Source: Cryomorphaceae bacterium (GTDB lineage Bacteria; Bacteroidota; Bacteroidia; Flavobacteriales_D; Sanyastnellaceae). From it: DNA of 64,000 nt. Made by a program: the position numbers and the translations under genes. Of this stretch, positions 1-9,598 are shown in pieces (positions within the stretch are counted from its first letter, which is position 1; each line of letters begins with the position of its first letter). Under the pieces are notes generated by a model, which made no database searches, had not been told where the DNA came from, and saw only the letters and a program-made list of their open reading frames with translations. The stretch lies in NCBI GenBank assembly GCA_016124575.1, contig WGNM01000008.1:1-64000 (forward strand). The letters are read 5' to 3'.

Positions 1-29
1 AGAGTCTTTTCGTACATTGCTCTCAGGTC

Positions 30-3000
30 GTGCATGGTGCTCAATGTTTTGATTTTCGTACCTTTAAAATACTGAATACCAATACATTGCACGACCTTTT
101 CATCATTTATTTATTCATATATTCAGTAGCACAACGCGTTCTACTAATTGTTTTTTCTCTGCTCACAACCACTGTTTTTGGACAAACACTCAATCCAGTT
201 TCACTTGAGCAACTTGTGAACACAGATGTGCCATCAACACAGTACTGCCCTGTTGTTGCGGCAGACGACCAAGGGAATTATATGGTGTTTTGGACAATGT
301 CGTATTATGCTGGAGCGATACAAGCGCGCAGATACGACAATAACCACCAACCAATTTCTGATGAAATCACTGTCAATGCAGACAATTCAAAATTGATGGT
401 AGCTCATTATTGGGAAGATGGAAAGTTTGTGCTGAGCTACATTGAAAACTCAAGTAACAATTTAAAATTTGTCATTATAAACCCTGATAACTCTTTGGAG
501 GCAGAGGTTACCGTGCTTAACAACATTGAGAATTTTGATGTTGATATCAACGGAGATACCCTTGCGTTTGTTTACAATGGCACAGCGAGTAATTCGCAAA
601 TATACCTCCGTGGATACAACCTCAACAACAATGCATGGATCAATGCACAGGTATTGGTTACAGAATCGTCAGGTGTAAATTATAGTGAACCAAACGTAGT
701 CATTCATCCAAATGGAAGGATGACGGTAATTTATCACCAGTACATATTGGTTTCTGGATGTTGTGATTATTACCGTAACATCATGCGAAAGACGTTTTCA
801 TCATCGTTTTTAGCTGAAATTCCAGAAGAGATTATTTGGTATGTAGATTCAGAGTACAACGTAGGTTCTGATCTCGATGCTGAAGGAAATGCGGCAGGAG
901 AGGTAATAATTGCTACGACTCACGGAACAGTTTTTTCAAGTCGCCACCTCCGGATTTGGATACTTTCGGCTTCTGGAAGTTTCATTGTAAATAACGATCA
1001 AGTGGTTCAAGGCGGGAGCAATGATTGGTATGACAATATTGAATGTCACCTTTATGATAATGGTGATTTCCTGATAACAAAGTCCATTCGCACTGGAGGG
1101 TATACCAACCCAAATGGAAATGAGGCATATGTAATTTCAGGAAACAATTACAACCAAAGCAATACAGGTCTTTTGCAGCTAAATGCCACCAATTCTGGCG
1201 ATCAAGAGTATGTGGCATTGGCAGTTTTTCCAACTGGTGGCTTCGTAACGGCGTGGGCAGGAAACGGATTTCAAGGTGATACACAAGGTATTTATTCTAG
1301 AGCCTACAATACGATAGCTTTTCCAGGACTTAATGCAGGTGTGACATCATACCAAGTGAATGAATCTGGGTCAACAACAGCAATTCCAATCGTTCTCAAT
1401 ACACAGCCAACGGATAATGTAACGGTAGAAATCACAAGTGCCAATGCCGCTGAAGTTACTGTGTCGCCATCTACCCTCACATTCACAATCGCAAACTGGA
1501 ATACCGCTCAGTATGTCAATGCACAAGGAATTGACGATGCCGCCGACGATGGAAATGTATCTGTTTCAATCACACTTTCTACTGCATCTTCAGCCGATGT
1601 TACTTATGCAGGACTTGCATCGAATAGCGTGAACGTTACGAATTTAGACAACGATGCTACCATCACCGCTCCTGGCGACCAGAGCATTTGTCAAAATGCC
1701 GGATTGAGCGCAGTAAATGCCATAGTAACAAACAACGGTGGAAACATCAATACGGTTACTGCAATTAGTGGCAACACCTCGGTTGTAGACAATGGAGATA
1801 TCGCGGTTGTTAATTTGGGTGGTGGACAATATTCCATTTCGTTATCCAATCTTGCCAACAACACATTGGGCACAGCCACTATTACCATACAAGCACAAGA
1901 TGACAACTTCACGTATACAGATCAATTTGATGTAGAAGTGATAGGGGTTAGTGTAGCCTTGAATACAGAGGATTTGAATATTTGTGAAGGAGAAGAAGTT
2001 ACACTTACCGCAACAGGAGCAACTTCTTTGAGTTGGACTAATGGTGTTCAAAACAACGTAGCCTTTACCCCAAGTGAAACAGCTACTTATACAGTGACGG
2101 CTTCAAATGGAGGAAATTGTTTTGCCAATGCAGCTGTTACAGTAACTGTTAACGAAACTGCGGCCATGCCTAACATTTCAGCATCTAGTGTAAATGTCTG
2201 CGCAGGAGATGAAGTGACCCTTATCGGCACCGGCCCCACTATGGTAACTTGGAGTAATGGCGTACAAAATGGCGTAGCCTTCATTCCAACACAAACCACT
2301 ACCTATACCGCAGTGGGCAGCGAAGGGAATGATTGTACGTCTTCAAACACCATCCAGGTTGTTGTGAACAGCGTGCCAAATGCTCCGCAAATTCTGACTA
2401 CGGCAGAAGAAATATGTTCAGGAACGGGAGTCACATTATTGGCACTCGGGAATGAATCCATGATTTGGGATAACGAAGTTGAGAATAACGTTGAGTTCTT
2501 CCCATCGATGACTGAAACGTATACAGTTACTGCAACAAACGCTGGGGGTTGTTCGGCAGATGCGACAATTACAATAATTGTAAATGAGTCTGCAGCAGTT
2601 CCAAATATTACAGCATCATCTGTTGAAGTATGTGCAGGCGAATCAGTAACACTTATCGCCTTTGGCCCTACTAGCATTACTTGGGACAATGGCGTGGTGA
2701 ATGGTGCAGCCTTCAATCCTACAGAAACAACAACATACACTGTAATCGGCGATGAAGGAAACGACTGTACGTCATCCAATTCAATTGAAGTTGTAGTGAA
2801 TACTGTTCCGAACACACCCCAAATCCTTTCTACTTCGCAAGAGATTTGCTCGGGAACTGGAGTTACTTTATTTGCCATAGGCAACATTAACTTGACATGG
2901 GACAATGGCATAGAAAACAACGTTGAGTTTTTCCCAACACAAACAGCGACTTACACTGTAACTGGAAACGATGGCTCATCTTGTTCTTCAACTGCTTCAA

Positions 3001-3467
3001 TAGAAATTATTGTGAACCAATCACCCGCTATTCCAACCATTACTTTATTCAATGGCGGGTTTGTATCGAGTGCGATAAACGGCAATCAGTGGTATCTTGA
3101 TGGAGAGCCAATACAAGGTGCAACAGGTCAAACCTATACGTATACAGGGCCAGGCGACTACACTGTAATAGTTACTGCAAACGGATGTTCTAGTACGTCT
3201 GCAATTGAAGTTATTGCTGTGGGCATAGAAGAACTCTTGAATACAATAGAGGTATATCCAAATCCAGCAGAAACGGTGCTCAATATAAAAGGACAAATGC
3301 TTGGTGCACAATTCAACTTGTTTGACACCCGCGGACAAATGGTTAGATCAAGCATTTTGACTGCGAATAGCACTTCAGTAGATATTGCAGATTTGGCAAA
3401 TGGAGTTTACATGGCGACGTTCACGTACAACAATTTTGTCCATCACGTCAAACTGGTAAAGCAGTAA
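30..3467 (+). CDS. Large secreted adhesin-like protein with Ig-like repeats and T9SS sorting domain
   Basis: This is a secreted, probably cell-surface protein of about 1145 residues. The hydrophobic segment around residues 24-50 ends in VFGQ and looks like a signal peptide. A large extracellular region without a recognised domain follows. Around residues 435-545 is a Calx-beta-like segment, and around 645-1000 come five related Cys-containing Ig-like modules. The last 80 residues (from about EVYPNPAE, with an LFDTRGQMV segment) match the type A T9SS C-terminal sorting domain, so export by the type IX system and anchoring or release at the surface is likely. The start is doubtful: the longest frame begins with GTG at position 30, only 30 bases into the window, and no in-frame ATG precedes the signal peptide. 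A TTG near 87 or a start outside the window is possible. The ligand is unknown. Confidence 0.85.
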   Translation: MHGAQCFDFRTFKILNTNTLHDLFIIYLFIYSVAQRVLLIVFSLLTTTVFGQTLNPVSLEQLVNTDVPSTQYCPVVAADDQGNYMVFWTMSYYAGAIQARRYDNNHQPISDEITVNADNSKLMVAHYWEDGKFVLSYIENSSNNLKFVIINPDNSLEAEVTVLNNIENFDVDINGDTLAFVYNGTASNSQIYLRGYNLNNNAWINAQVLVTESSGVNYSEPNVVIHPNGRMTVIYHQYILVSGCCDYYRNIMRKTFSSSFLAEIPEEIIWYVDSEYNVGSDLDAEGNAAGEVIIATTHGTVFSSRHLRIWILSASGSFIVNNDQVVQGGSNDWYDNIECHLYDNGDFLITKSIRTGGYTNPNGNEAYVISGNNYNQSNTGLLQLNATNSGDQEYVALAVFPTGGFVTAWAGNGFQGDTQGIYSRAYNTIAFPGLNAGVTSYQVNESGSTTAIPIVLNTQPTDNVTVEITSANAAEVTVSPSTLTFTIANWNTAQYVNAQGIDDAADDGNVSVSITLSTASSADVTYAGLASNSVNVTNLDNDATITAPGDQSICQNAGLSAVNAIVTNNGGNINTVTAISGNTSVVDNGDIAVVNLGGGQYSISLSNLANNTLGTATITIQAQDDNFTYTDQFDVEVIGVSVALNTEDLNICEGEEVTLTATGATSLSWTNGVQNNVAFTPSETATYTVTASNGGNCFANAAVTVTVNETAAMPNISASSVNVCAGDEVTLIGTGPTMVTWSNGVQNGVAFIPTQTTTYTAVGSEGNDCTSSNTIQVVVNSVPNAPQILTTAEEICSGTGVTLLALGNESMIWDNEVENNVEFFPSMTETYTVTATNAGGCSADATITIIVNESAAVPNITASSVEVCAGESVTLIAFGPTSITWDNGVVNGAAFNPTETTTYTVIGDEGNDCTSSNSIEVVVNTVPNTPQILSTSQEICSGTGVTLFAIGNINLTWDNGIENNVEFFPTQTATYTVTGNDGSSCSSTASIEIIVNQSPAIPTITLFNGGFVSSAINGNQWYLDGEPIQGATGQTYTYTGPGDYTVIVTANGCSSTSAIEVIAVGIEELLNTIEVYPNPAETVLNIKGQMLGAQFNLFDTRGQMVRSSILTANSTSVDIADLANGVYMATFTYNNFVHHVKLVKQ
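1965..3030 (+). repeat. Tandem Ig-like modules with a two-module higher-order period
   Basis: Five consecutive modules of about 70 residues lie inside the first gene. Each has a Cys near its start (ICEGEEVTL, VCAGDEVTL, ICSGTGVTL, VCAGESVTL, ICSGTGVTL), a W(S/D)NGV-type core, a TTTYT-type strand and a second Cys. Modules 2 and 4 resemble each other most (both have EGNDCTSSN and VVNxVPN), and modules 3 and 5 resemble each other (ICSGTGVTL, NNVEFFP). Modules 1 and 3 share a NExAAxPNI linker. This implies duplication of a two-module unit, not of single modules. Confidence 0.8.
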
Positions 3468-3509
3468 ACATCAAACTTTACGCAGTCTAAATTGATTGTA
3501 TAAGTGAAA

Positions 3510-3553
3510 AGCCAGTGCAGTATATTTCGGAATGATGCACTGGCTTTTCTTTT
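3510..3553 (+). terminator. Intrinsic terminator after the first T9SS gene
   Basis: A perfect 10-bp inverted repeat (AGCCAGTGCA at 3510-3519, TGCACTGGCT at 3536-3545) is followed by a T-rich tract to 3553. It lies 43 bases after the stop codon of the T9SS protein. Confidence 0.85.
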
Positions 3554-3601
3554 CACCTACGAGGTAAAAACACATCACCTCACTCAATTCCCCTTACCTG
3601 C

Positions 3602-3705
3602 ACTTCTGCATTGAATAGCTTCAGCGAGGTGATCCGTTTCTTAGCTTTTTTGAGCATTGCTGTGCAATTGATCGCATTGAATATAGCACTCAGATTGAAT
3701 CAATT
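3602..3705 (-). pseudogene. Decayed fragment of the comM 3' end
   Basis: Two blocks match the 3' part of the intact comM gene at 4501-6042 in the same orientation. Bases 3603-3640 match about 4529-4566 with roughly 6 differences in 38. Bases about 3650-3704 match about 4725-4779 with roughly 5 differences in 55. In the intact gene these blocks are about 160 bases apart; here they are separated by about 10 bases, so the copy carries an internal deletion. No reading frame survives. The alignment was done by eye. It is a non-functional relic of a duplicated or displaced comM end. Confidence 0.75.
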
Positions 3706-3961
3706 TCCCCATAACTACTTCACGATATTGATCAACTTTTTGAACCGGCGCAGGCCTTAAATGATCTGAATTACCAACACTTCTAGCTACGCCATGTAAT
3801 TGATTTATATAAAAAGAAAGCTAAACTTCATGATTATTAGAAGACCCTTGGATAATAGTCACAGGGTGAACTGACCCATTTGTGTTGTTATCAGCACAAA
3901 TGAAACGCAATGTAATTTCATCAAATTTTTGTACCCTTGCAATCAATTAAATCTTATCCAA
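3706..3961. other. AT-rich intergenic stretch with one hairpin
   Basis: No gene is visible between the comM relic and the lipoprotein. An inverted repeat (CATTTGTG at 3876-3883, CACAAATG at 3894-3901) has no T-tract and may be an operator or mRNA structure. A weak -7-like box, TACCCTTG at 3932-3939, sits about 22 bases before the lipoprotein start. Confidence 0.4.
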
Positions 3962-4447
3962 ATGAAAAATTTCAAACTTTTTTTGCTCTCCTTGAGTTTT
4001 GGTGCATTGGCACTTACAGGCTGTAAAGATGAATGCGATGAGGTGTTGTGCCAGAATGGCGGTACATGCAACGATGGCATTTGTGCTTGCGCTACAGGTT
4101 ATGAAGGCGCTGAATGTGCTACAGAAACCCGTTCAAAGTTTCTTGGTTCATACAGTGTTTCAGAAAGCTGCTCATCGGGTAATTACACTTTCAACTTAAC
4201 TATTACCACCTCGTCTACAGGTGTTAGAAACGTTATTATCAATAATTTTTATGACTTCGGTATCAGTGTGAGTGCGACCATTAGTGGAAACTCATTGACT
4301 ATTCCGAATCAAACAGTTTCTTCAGGTGGTGCTGCATATACAATTAGTGGAAGCGGTCAAATTACAGGAAACATTTTGACACTGACTTATACCATTGCTG
4401 CGGGAGCGGAAAGCGACTCGTGCACTTCTATTTGCACAAAGCAATAA
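3962..4447 (+). CDS. EGF-like domain lipoprotein
   Basis: This is a predicted lipoprotein of 161 residues. The first 20 residues form a lipoprotein signal peptide ending in the lipobox LTGC, with lipidation at Cys21. Residues 25-52 carry six cysteines in an EGF-like spacing (CDEVLCQNGGTC, CAC, GYEGAEC). The remaining roughly 105 residues are Ser/Thr/Gly-rich and look like a small beta-sheet domain with two cysteines near the end. The ATG at 3962 is preferred over an in-frame start at 3929 because the signal peptide begins there. It sits between the comM relic and intact comM and may have arrived as an insertion at the comM 3' end. The specific function is unknown. Confidence 0.85.
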   Translation: MKNFKLFLLSLSFGALALTGCKDECDEVLCQNGGTCNDGICACATGYEGAECATETRSKFLGSYSVSESCSSGNYTFNLTITTSSTGVRNVIINNFYDFGISVSATISGNSLTIPNQTVSSGGAAYTISGSGQITGNILTLTYTIAAGAESDSCTSICTKQ

Positions 4448-4467
4448 GAATAATGTCATTTTTTTAT

Positions 4468-4500
4468 AAAAGGGCTGCATTTTGCAGCCCTTTCTTTTTT
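4468..4500 (+). terminator. Intrinsic terminator between convergent lipoprotein and comM
   Basis: A perfect 11-bp stem (AAAGGGCTGCA at 4469-4479, TGCAGCCCTTT at 4483-4493) with a TTT loop is followed by C and six Ts. It ends one base before the comM stop codon. A shorter T-rich run on the other side means it could also stop comM transcripts. Confidence 0.88.
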
Positions 4501-6042
4501 CTATCCCGCCCAGTTCTCCCTGTCAAAGCTTCTATATTGAATGGCCTCAGCGAGGTGGTGCGTTTCGATTTCTTTAGACGCCTCAAGATCAGCAATAGTG
4601 CGTGCAACCTTTAATATGCGATCGTAAGCGCGTGCTGAGAGGTTGAGGCGTTTCATGGCTGTTTTTAGCATTTCAACAGACGTCTCATTCAAACCAGCGA
4701 AGATGCGCAGTTCTGGTGTGCCCATTTGAGCATTGCAGTGCAATTGATCGTAGTGAATAAAGCGCTCAGATTGAATCAATCGGGTTTTGATAACACGCTC
4801 TCTGATTATTTGACTTTTTTCACCCAGTGTCCCACGTACCATAAGTTCATCATGATTCACAGGAGTTACCTCAATATGTAGATCGATGCGGTCGAGCAAT
4901 GGGCCGGAGACCTTGTTGAGGTATCGTTGCACATTCTGTGAGCCACAAGAGCATTCTTTGGTGGGGTGGTTGTGGTAACCGCACGGACAAGGGTTCATGG
5001 CAGCGACGAGCATAAAACTCGCGGGGTAGTCGACACTGAAACGAGCACGGGAAATAGTGACAACCCTGTCTTCAAGCGGTTGTCGGAGCACCTCCAGCAC
5101 CGTTCGTTTGAATTCAGGTAACTCATCTAGAAATAGCACACCGTTGTTGGCAAGCGATATTTCTCCGGGCTGAGGCCAGCCACCTCCGCCAACCAGAGCG
5201 ACATCAGAAATGGTATGATGGGGAGCTCGGAACGGACGAGCGGTGACGAGAGGCGAACGCCTTTTCATCTTTCCTGCCACAGAGTGAATCTTCGTTGTTT
5301 CGAGCGCCTCAGACAGATTCAACGGGGGTAAAATGGTCGGTAACCGCTTCGCGAGCATCGTTTTCCCAGCTCCTGGGGGCCCTATGAGGATGAGGTTATG
5401 TCCGCCCGCCGCTGCAATTTCAAACGCCCGCTTTATATTTTCCTGTCCCTTCACATCCGAGAAATCGAGAATAGAATCATCGAGCTGGCGGTTGAAAAGC
5501 TCATCAGTATTGATTACCTCGCTCATCAAATGGACAGCATTGCTAAAATGGTCGATTACCTCGCGCAAGCTATCGGCTTTCAGCACGGTAATGCCTGCAA
5601 CCATGGCCGCTTCAGGCGCATTTGTAGTAGGTACAATGATATGAGTGAAGCCCTCATCTTTCGCTTGCAGGGCAATAGGTAGCGCACCTTTTATTTCACG
5701 CAGACTGCCATCGAGCGAAAGCTCGCCCATCATCAGATAGCCCTGCACCGATTCTGGCGGCAATTGTTCAGACGCTGCCAGAATTCCAATCGCCAAGGGA
5801 AGGTCATAAGCCGTTCCTTCTTTTCTGATATCGGCAGGAGCCATGTTTATTGTAATGCCCTTGCCCGGCCAGTGCATGCCCGACTCTTCGATGGCTGTTT
5901 TTATGCGCTGTTGACTTTCTTTCACAGCACTATCGGGCAAGCCAACCATAAAAAAGTTGATTCCCTTATCGATGTGAACTTCGATGGTAACGGTGGTAGC
6001 CGCAATGCCATATATGGCAGAGCCGTAGGTTTGAACAAGCAT
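4501..6042 (-). CDS. comM: YifB/ComM-family Mg chelatase-like AAA+ ATPase
   Basis: This 513-residue protein has the full ComM layout: an N-terminal ChlI-type domain, a Walker A motif GPPGAGKT near residues 221-228, a Walker B region with LFLDELPEF, and a C-terminal Mg-chelatase helical domain. The Cys-rich stretch [18 protein letters not shown] is typical of the family. ComM is known in naturally competent bacteria as a hexameric helicase that promotes branch migration during integration of transformed DNA. The gene is 45 bp downstream of gmhA on the same strand. A relic of its 3' end lies about 0.8 kb further along (3602-3705). Length and motifs look intact. Confidence 0.93.
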   Translation of the reverse strand: MLVQTYGSAIYGIAATTVTIEVHIDKGINFFMVGLPDSAVKESQQRIKTAIEESGMHWPGKGITINMAPADIRKEGTAYDLPLAIGILAASEQLPPESVQGYLMMGELSLDGSLREIKGALPIALQAKDEGFTHIIVPTTNAPEAAMVAGITVLKADSLREVIDHFSNAVHLMSEVINTDELFNRQLDDSILDFSDVKGQENIKRAFEIAAAGGHNLILIGPPGAGKTMLAKRLPTILPPLNLSEALETTKIHSVAGKMKRRSPLVTARPFRAPHHTISDVALVGGGGWPQPGEISLANNGVLFLDELPEFKRTVLEVLRQPLEDRVVTISRARFSVDYPASFMLVAAMNPCPCGYHNHPTKECSCGSQNVQRYLNKVSGPLLDRIDLHIEVTPVNHDELMVRGTLGEKSQIIRERVIKTRLIQSERFIHYDQLHCNAQMGTPELRIFAGLNETSVEMLKTAMKRLNLSARAYDRILKVARTIADLEASKEIETHHLAEAIQYRSFDRENWAG

Positions 6043-6087
6043 AAGAACAATGTTAAGTTGAAGGCAGTTTTCGACAGTGGGTTACTG

Positions 6088-6660
6088 TCAGACGTTCAAT
6101 TCAATATAATCGATCAGCGAGTGAATGATTTTGATGTGTACCTCTTGAATGCGATCTGCGTAACCGTTCCAAGGCACGCGGCATTCAACATCGCATAGCG
6201 GGGCAAGTTTACCACCATCTTTTCCAGTAAGTCCGACAACAGTCATCCCTTTCTTTTTCGCAGCTTCAGCAGCTTTCAAAACATTTCCGCTATTGCCGCT
6301 GGTTGAAATGGCGAGTAACACATCTCCAGCATTGCCCACCGCTTCAACGTAACGCGAGAAAACAAAGTCGTATCCGTAATCGTTGCCAACGCAGCTCATG
6401 TGTGTAGGGTCGGATATGGAAAGTGCCGCCAGTGCCGGACGATTGTCACGGTATCGGCCGCTTAGCTCTTCAGCGAAGTGCATCGCGTCAGACATCGACC
6501 CCCCGTTGCCACAGGAAATAATTTTACAACCATTCTTCAGAGCAGTTACCATTGCCTCTCCAGCGTTGGATACGGCTAGCAGATTAGAAGGGTCGGACAT
6601 GAAAGATTGAAGCACAGAAAGGGCCTCATCGAAATGCTGATGTATGCGATTGTTTGCCAT
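6088..6660 (-). CDS. gmhA: Phosphoheptose isomerase (sedoheptulose 7-phosphate isomerase)
   Basis: This is a SIS-domain protein of 190 residues, the usual GmhA length. GmhA converts sedoheptulose 7-phosphate to D-glycero-D-manno-heptose 7-phosphate, the first step towards ADP-heptose for the lipopolysaccharide core. Visible motifs are [21 protein letters not shown] and [20 protein letters not shown], plus a C-terminal [15 protein letters not shown] helix. The ATG at 6660 is chosen; an upstream in-frame start at 6780 would add 40 residues not expected in the family and rich in Cys and Phe. No other heptose gene adjoins it. Confidence 0.92.
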   Translation of the reverse strand: MANNRIHQHFDEALSVLQSFMSDPSNLLAVSNAGEAMVTALKNGCKIISCGNGGSMSDAMHFAEELSGRYRDNRPALAALSISDPTHMSCVGNDYGYDFVFSRYVEAVGNAGDVLLAISTSGNSGNVLKAAEAAKKKGMTVVGLTGKDGGKLAPLCDVECRVPWNGYADRIQEVHIKIIHSLIDYIELNV

Positions 6661-6800
6661 GGGTCGAAGTTGATCAAAAAAGGAATAGGCACAAAAATTA
6701 AACCCCTCGATTTTGCGAATCGACAGTATTTTTTTGTGGATGGGCTGTTCATGTGGACAAAAACCGAAGAAACAGGACAAGGCGGAAGGTTAAGAATGAA

Positions 6801-6837
6801 AAAGCGGCATCAAACCATGATCATTTGATGCCGCTTT
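6801..6837 (-). terminator. Intrinsic terminator after the DsbD-like gene
   Basis: A perfect 14-bp stem (AAAGCGGCATCAAA at 6801-6814, TTTGATGCCGCTTT at 6824-6837) with a 9-base loop. On the minus strand it lies 17 bases past the DsbD-like stop and runs into a T-rich tail (TTTTTCATTC). It separates this gene from gmhA. Confidence 0.85.
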
Positions 6838-6854
6838 AAATCATTTCAGACCGC

Positions 6855-8783
6855 TCACTTTTTAAATGCGCGCAGTCCCTCTTTCAAAAAGCCAATGAAT
6901 TTATTCGGGTCTACATCATAAGATGCTGAGCCACCCAATTGGTTGCCATTGTGATCGAGCATCACATAATACGGTTGCGCGTTCACATTGTATTTCGAAG
7001 CCTGCAAATAGGTCCATTTATTACCAATGGTTTTGATCTTGAATTCTTTATCGCCATATGTTTCAACACGGTGTTCTTCTTCGGGAAGCAAGTTGCGGTC
7101 GTCAACATATAGGGAAACGAGAATAACTTTATCGTTCAAAATCGCCGCAACCTCCTCGACAGGCCAAATTGTTTCTTCCATTTTTCGGCAGTTCACACAT
7201 GCCCAGCCTGTGAAGTCAATAAGTACAGGTTTGTTTTCCAGTTTTGCTGCTTCCATTGCCTCCTCGAGGTCTTGGTATTTGGCTTCAACGTGCGCGCCGT
7301 GTGCGGGTTTGTTCTCAGCATACGTCATTGGAGGCGGGAAACCGCTGATGAGGTTCACTTTCGACCCCGTTAAGCCAGGAATCATGTAAATGGTCAAAAC
7401 CGCGAATACCAGTCCGAATAGGAAACGAGGTACCGACATTTTTTGATCTTTCGAGTCGTGAGGAAAGCGCAAACCGCCGAAAAGATAAATTGCGATGAGT
7501 GATGAAACGGCGACCCAAATGGCGATAAACAGCTCGCGCTTCAGCAATCCAGCCTGCCAAACAAGGTCGGCATTGGACAAAAATTTGAATGCGAAACCGA
7601 TTTCTAAAAGTCCGAGAACTACCTTCACAGAGTTCAACCATCCGCCTGATGAAGGCAAAGAGTTTAGCCAACCTGGGAAAGCAGAAAAGAGCATGAAAGG
7701 AAGGGCGAGTGCCAGAGAAAAGCCGAACATGATAGAAGCAGGGCCTCCATATCCGCCCGTTGCGGCGCCAGCCAAAGCTGTACCAACCAATGGCCCGGTG
7801 CAAGAGAAAGAAACAATGGCAAGGGTAGCTGCCATAAAGAAAATTCCCATGATGCCGCCTTTATCCGATGCTTTATCGGCCCTGTTGGCCAACGCCGAAG
7901 GCAAAGTGATTTCGAACGCACCCAAGAAAGAGATACCAAAAATCACCAGCAAAGCGAAAAGGAAGATATTGAAAATCGGATCAGTAGAGATTGTATTGAG
8001 GACGTCGACACCAAAAATGGCTGTCAACAGGAGTCCTAACCCCGTATAGATAAAAATTATAAAAAATCCATAGATAAACGCATTACGCATGCCTTGAGCG
8101 CGTGTTTTCGACTGTTTCGTAAAGAAACTCACCGTCATTGGAATCATCGGGAACACACAAGGCGTAAGGAGCGCCGCGAAACCAAGTCCGAAACCCAATA
8201 AGAATAACACCCATAGATCACTTTCTTCTTCTTGTTCGCCTTCGGCGGATGGTGTTTCACTGTGAGACTCTTCAACTGTCGGACAGTATTCGAAGCCATC
8301 AGGCATTGCTTCAGCAGAAGAGAGCGTAAATACGAAATCCAGATCAGCAGGGGGGAGGCATTTTGTAGAGTCGCACACCATGAATGATAGGTACCCTTTG
8401 ATCGTATCGTTTTCTGCATTCAGACGCTTTACTTTCTGACGCCAGTAAGTTTTTCCTTCGAAGTAGCTCAAGTTCATCATGAAGTTCGGGTCATACTCCA
8501 CGTGTGGAGTACATTCTAACACAGAATCAATGAACTGCACCGAAGCGTTTTCATCGAACTGGAACCAGGTAGGCAGCGGACCTTCGTCGCTTTCCAACCA
8601 CTGAGAATACACGTGCCAACCCGCATCTATCTGCGCTTCAAAAACCAAATCGAAGGTGTCTTCGTTTACCGCGTAGGTTTTATATGACCATTTAACTGGC
8701 TCATAAATTTGAGCGTTTAGCGCACCTGCGGTAGAAAGAACCGATATCAGCAGGGTCAATATTGCTTTGAACTTCAACTTCAT
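6855..8783 (-). CDS. DsbD-family thiol:disulfide interchange protein
   Basis: This 642-residue inner-membrane protein moves electrons from the cytoplasmic thioredoxin pool to periplasmic thiols, by analogy with DsbD. It has a signal peptide (about 1-24), an N-terminal DsbD-alpha-like periplasmic domain (about 25-170), and a membrane core (about 190-440). The core contains the family motif TPCVFPMIPMTVSFFTK and SFSCTGPLVGTALAGAATGG. The C-terminal thioredoxin domain has the redox motif CVNC near residue 529 (FTGWACVNCRKMEETIW). All three redox modules are present. A TATTTTCG box at 8805-8812 lies upstream and a strong terminator downstream, so it is likely monocistronic. Confidence 0.9.
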   Translation of the reverse strand: MKLKFKAILTLLISVLSTAGALNAQIYEPVKWSYKTYAVNEDTFDLVFEAQIDAGWHVYSQWLESDEGPLPTWFQFDENASVQFIDSVLECTPHVEYDPNFMMNLSYFEGKTYWRQKVKRLNAENDTIKGYLSFMVCDSTKCLPPADLDFVFTLSSAEAMPDGFEYCPTVEESHSETPSAEGEQEEESDLWVLFLLGFGLGFAALLTPCVFPMIPMTVSFFTKQSKTRAQGMRNAFIYGFFIIFIYTGLGLLLTAIFGVDVLNTISTDPIFNIFLFALLVIFGISFLGAFEITLPSALANRADKASDKGGIMGIFFMAATLAIVSFSCTGPLVGTALAGAATGGYGGPASIMFGFSLALALPFMLFSAFPGWLNSLPSSGGWLNSVKVVLGLLEIGFAFKFLSNADLVWQAGLLKRELFIAIWVAVSSLIAIYLFGGLRFPHDSKDQKMSVPRFLFGLVFAVLTIYMIPGLTGSKVNLISGFPPPMTYAENKPAHGAHVEAKYQDLEEAMEAAKLENKPVLIDFTGWACVNCRKMEETIWPVEEVAAILNDKVILVSLYVDDRNLLPEEEHRVETYGDKEFKIKTIGNKWTYLQASKYNVNAQPYYVMLDHNGNQLGGSASYDVDPNKFIGFLKEGLRAFKK

Positions 8784-8804
8784 TTTTTCTTGTTCTTAAG
8801 AGAG

Positions 8805-8812
8805 CGAAAATA
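8805..8812 (-). promoter_or_regulatory. Candidate -7 box for the DsbD-like gene
   Basis: TATTTTCG on the minus strand matches seven of eight bases of the Bacteroidota -7 consensus TAnnTTTG and lies 22 bases before the start codon. No clear -33 TTG was identified. Confidence 0.4.
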
Positions 8813-8862
8813 GCACTTAATATACCTTGCAGGAGAAATGTACTGCGCAGAATATTGTATTC

Positions 8863-9573
8863 CTAATCAATTGTTAATTCTTGTCCGACAGCTAATTTAA
8901 ACCGCTTTCGGCACAACCAAGTCCCTAAATAGAAAAACGGTGTATCGAAAATGGCGATAACTACTTTAAATAAAAAACCATTAAGCACTAGCGCCAAAAA
9001 CAAAGTCCACGGAATTTGTTGTCCGACGCATAGCAGTAAAATCACCAAAAACGTATCAAGAAACTGACTCAAGATTGTAGAGAAATTGTTGCGAACCCAG
9101 AGCATTTTGCCTTTTGTTAGGCGTTTCCAAAAGTGGAAGATCCGTATGTCTACATATTGTGCTGCTAGGTATGCCGCCATCGAAGCGCCTACAGCCAACG
9201 CCGTTTGTCCGAACACATGGCTGTATTGATCATCGCTTACTGGCGACCAGTCGGTGGCAGGTGCAGCTCCTGCAACCGAGATAATCAAAAGGACAAAAAT
9301 GGAGGATACGAGTCCGCCAAGCACCACTTGGTTTGCTTTTTTGCTTCCAAAGATTTCCGAAATCAAATCGGTGATCAAGAAAGTAATGGGGTATGGAAGG
9401 ATGCCAACACTTTGTTCGAAGGTAAAGCCGCCATCCCCGAAAGGGTTCCAGAAGAAAAATTTGCGAAAAATAAGATTGCAAGTGATAAGACTTGCGATAA
9501 AGAGGGCTGCAAGCAAAAGATAGATTTGAAACGCTACTTGCTTGTCTTTGGGAGTAAGGATTTTGGCTTCCAC
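8863..9573 (-). CDS. Queuosine precursor transporter (YhhQ/VUT family)
   Basis: This 236-residue membrane protein has about six hydrophobic segments. Family hallmarks are an N-terminal helix with SLITCNLIF, GILPYPITFLITDLISEIFG, AAYLAAQYVDIRIFHFWK and RNNFSTILSQFLDTFLVILL. YhhQ proteins import queuosine precursors (preQ0 or preQ1) used to modify the wobble base of GUN-anticodon tRNAs. The only start fitting the signal-less N terminus is GTG at 9573; no in-frame ATG precedes the first helix. It lies 25 bp downstream of the unknown gene at 9599-9892, probably in one transcript. Confidence 0.87.
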   Translation of the reverse strand: MEAKILTPKDKQVAFQIYLLLAALFIASLITCNLIFRKFFFWNPFGDGGFTFEQSVGILPYPITFLITDLISEIFGSKKANQVVLGGLVSSIFVLLIISVAGAAPATDWSPVSDDQYSHVFGQTALAVGASMAAYLAAQYVDIRIFHFWKRLTKGKMLWVRNNFSTILSQFLDTFLVILLLCVGQQIPWTLFLALVLNGFLFKVVIAIFDTPFFYLGTWLCRKRFKLAVGQELTID

Positions 9574-9598
9574 ATCCCAAAGGTAATTGGTTTAAATC

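Noticed and set aside
2303-2920. 205-codon minus-strand ORF inside the first T9SS gene
   Set aside because: It is antisense to the Ig-like repeat array, and its Val/Thr/Ser-rich repetitive composition mirrors the repeats.
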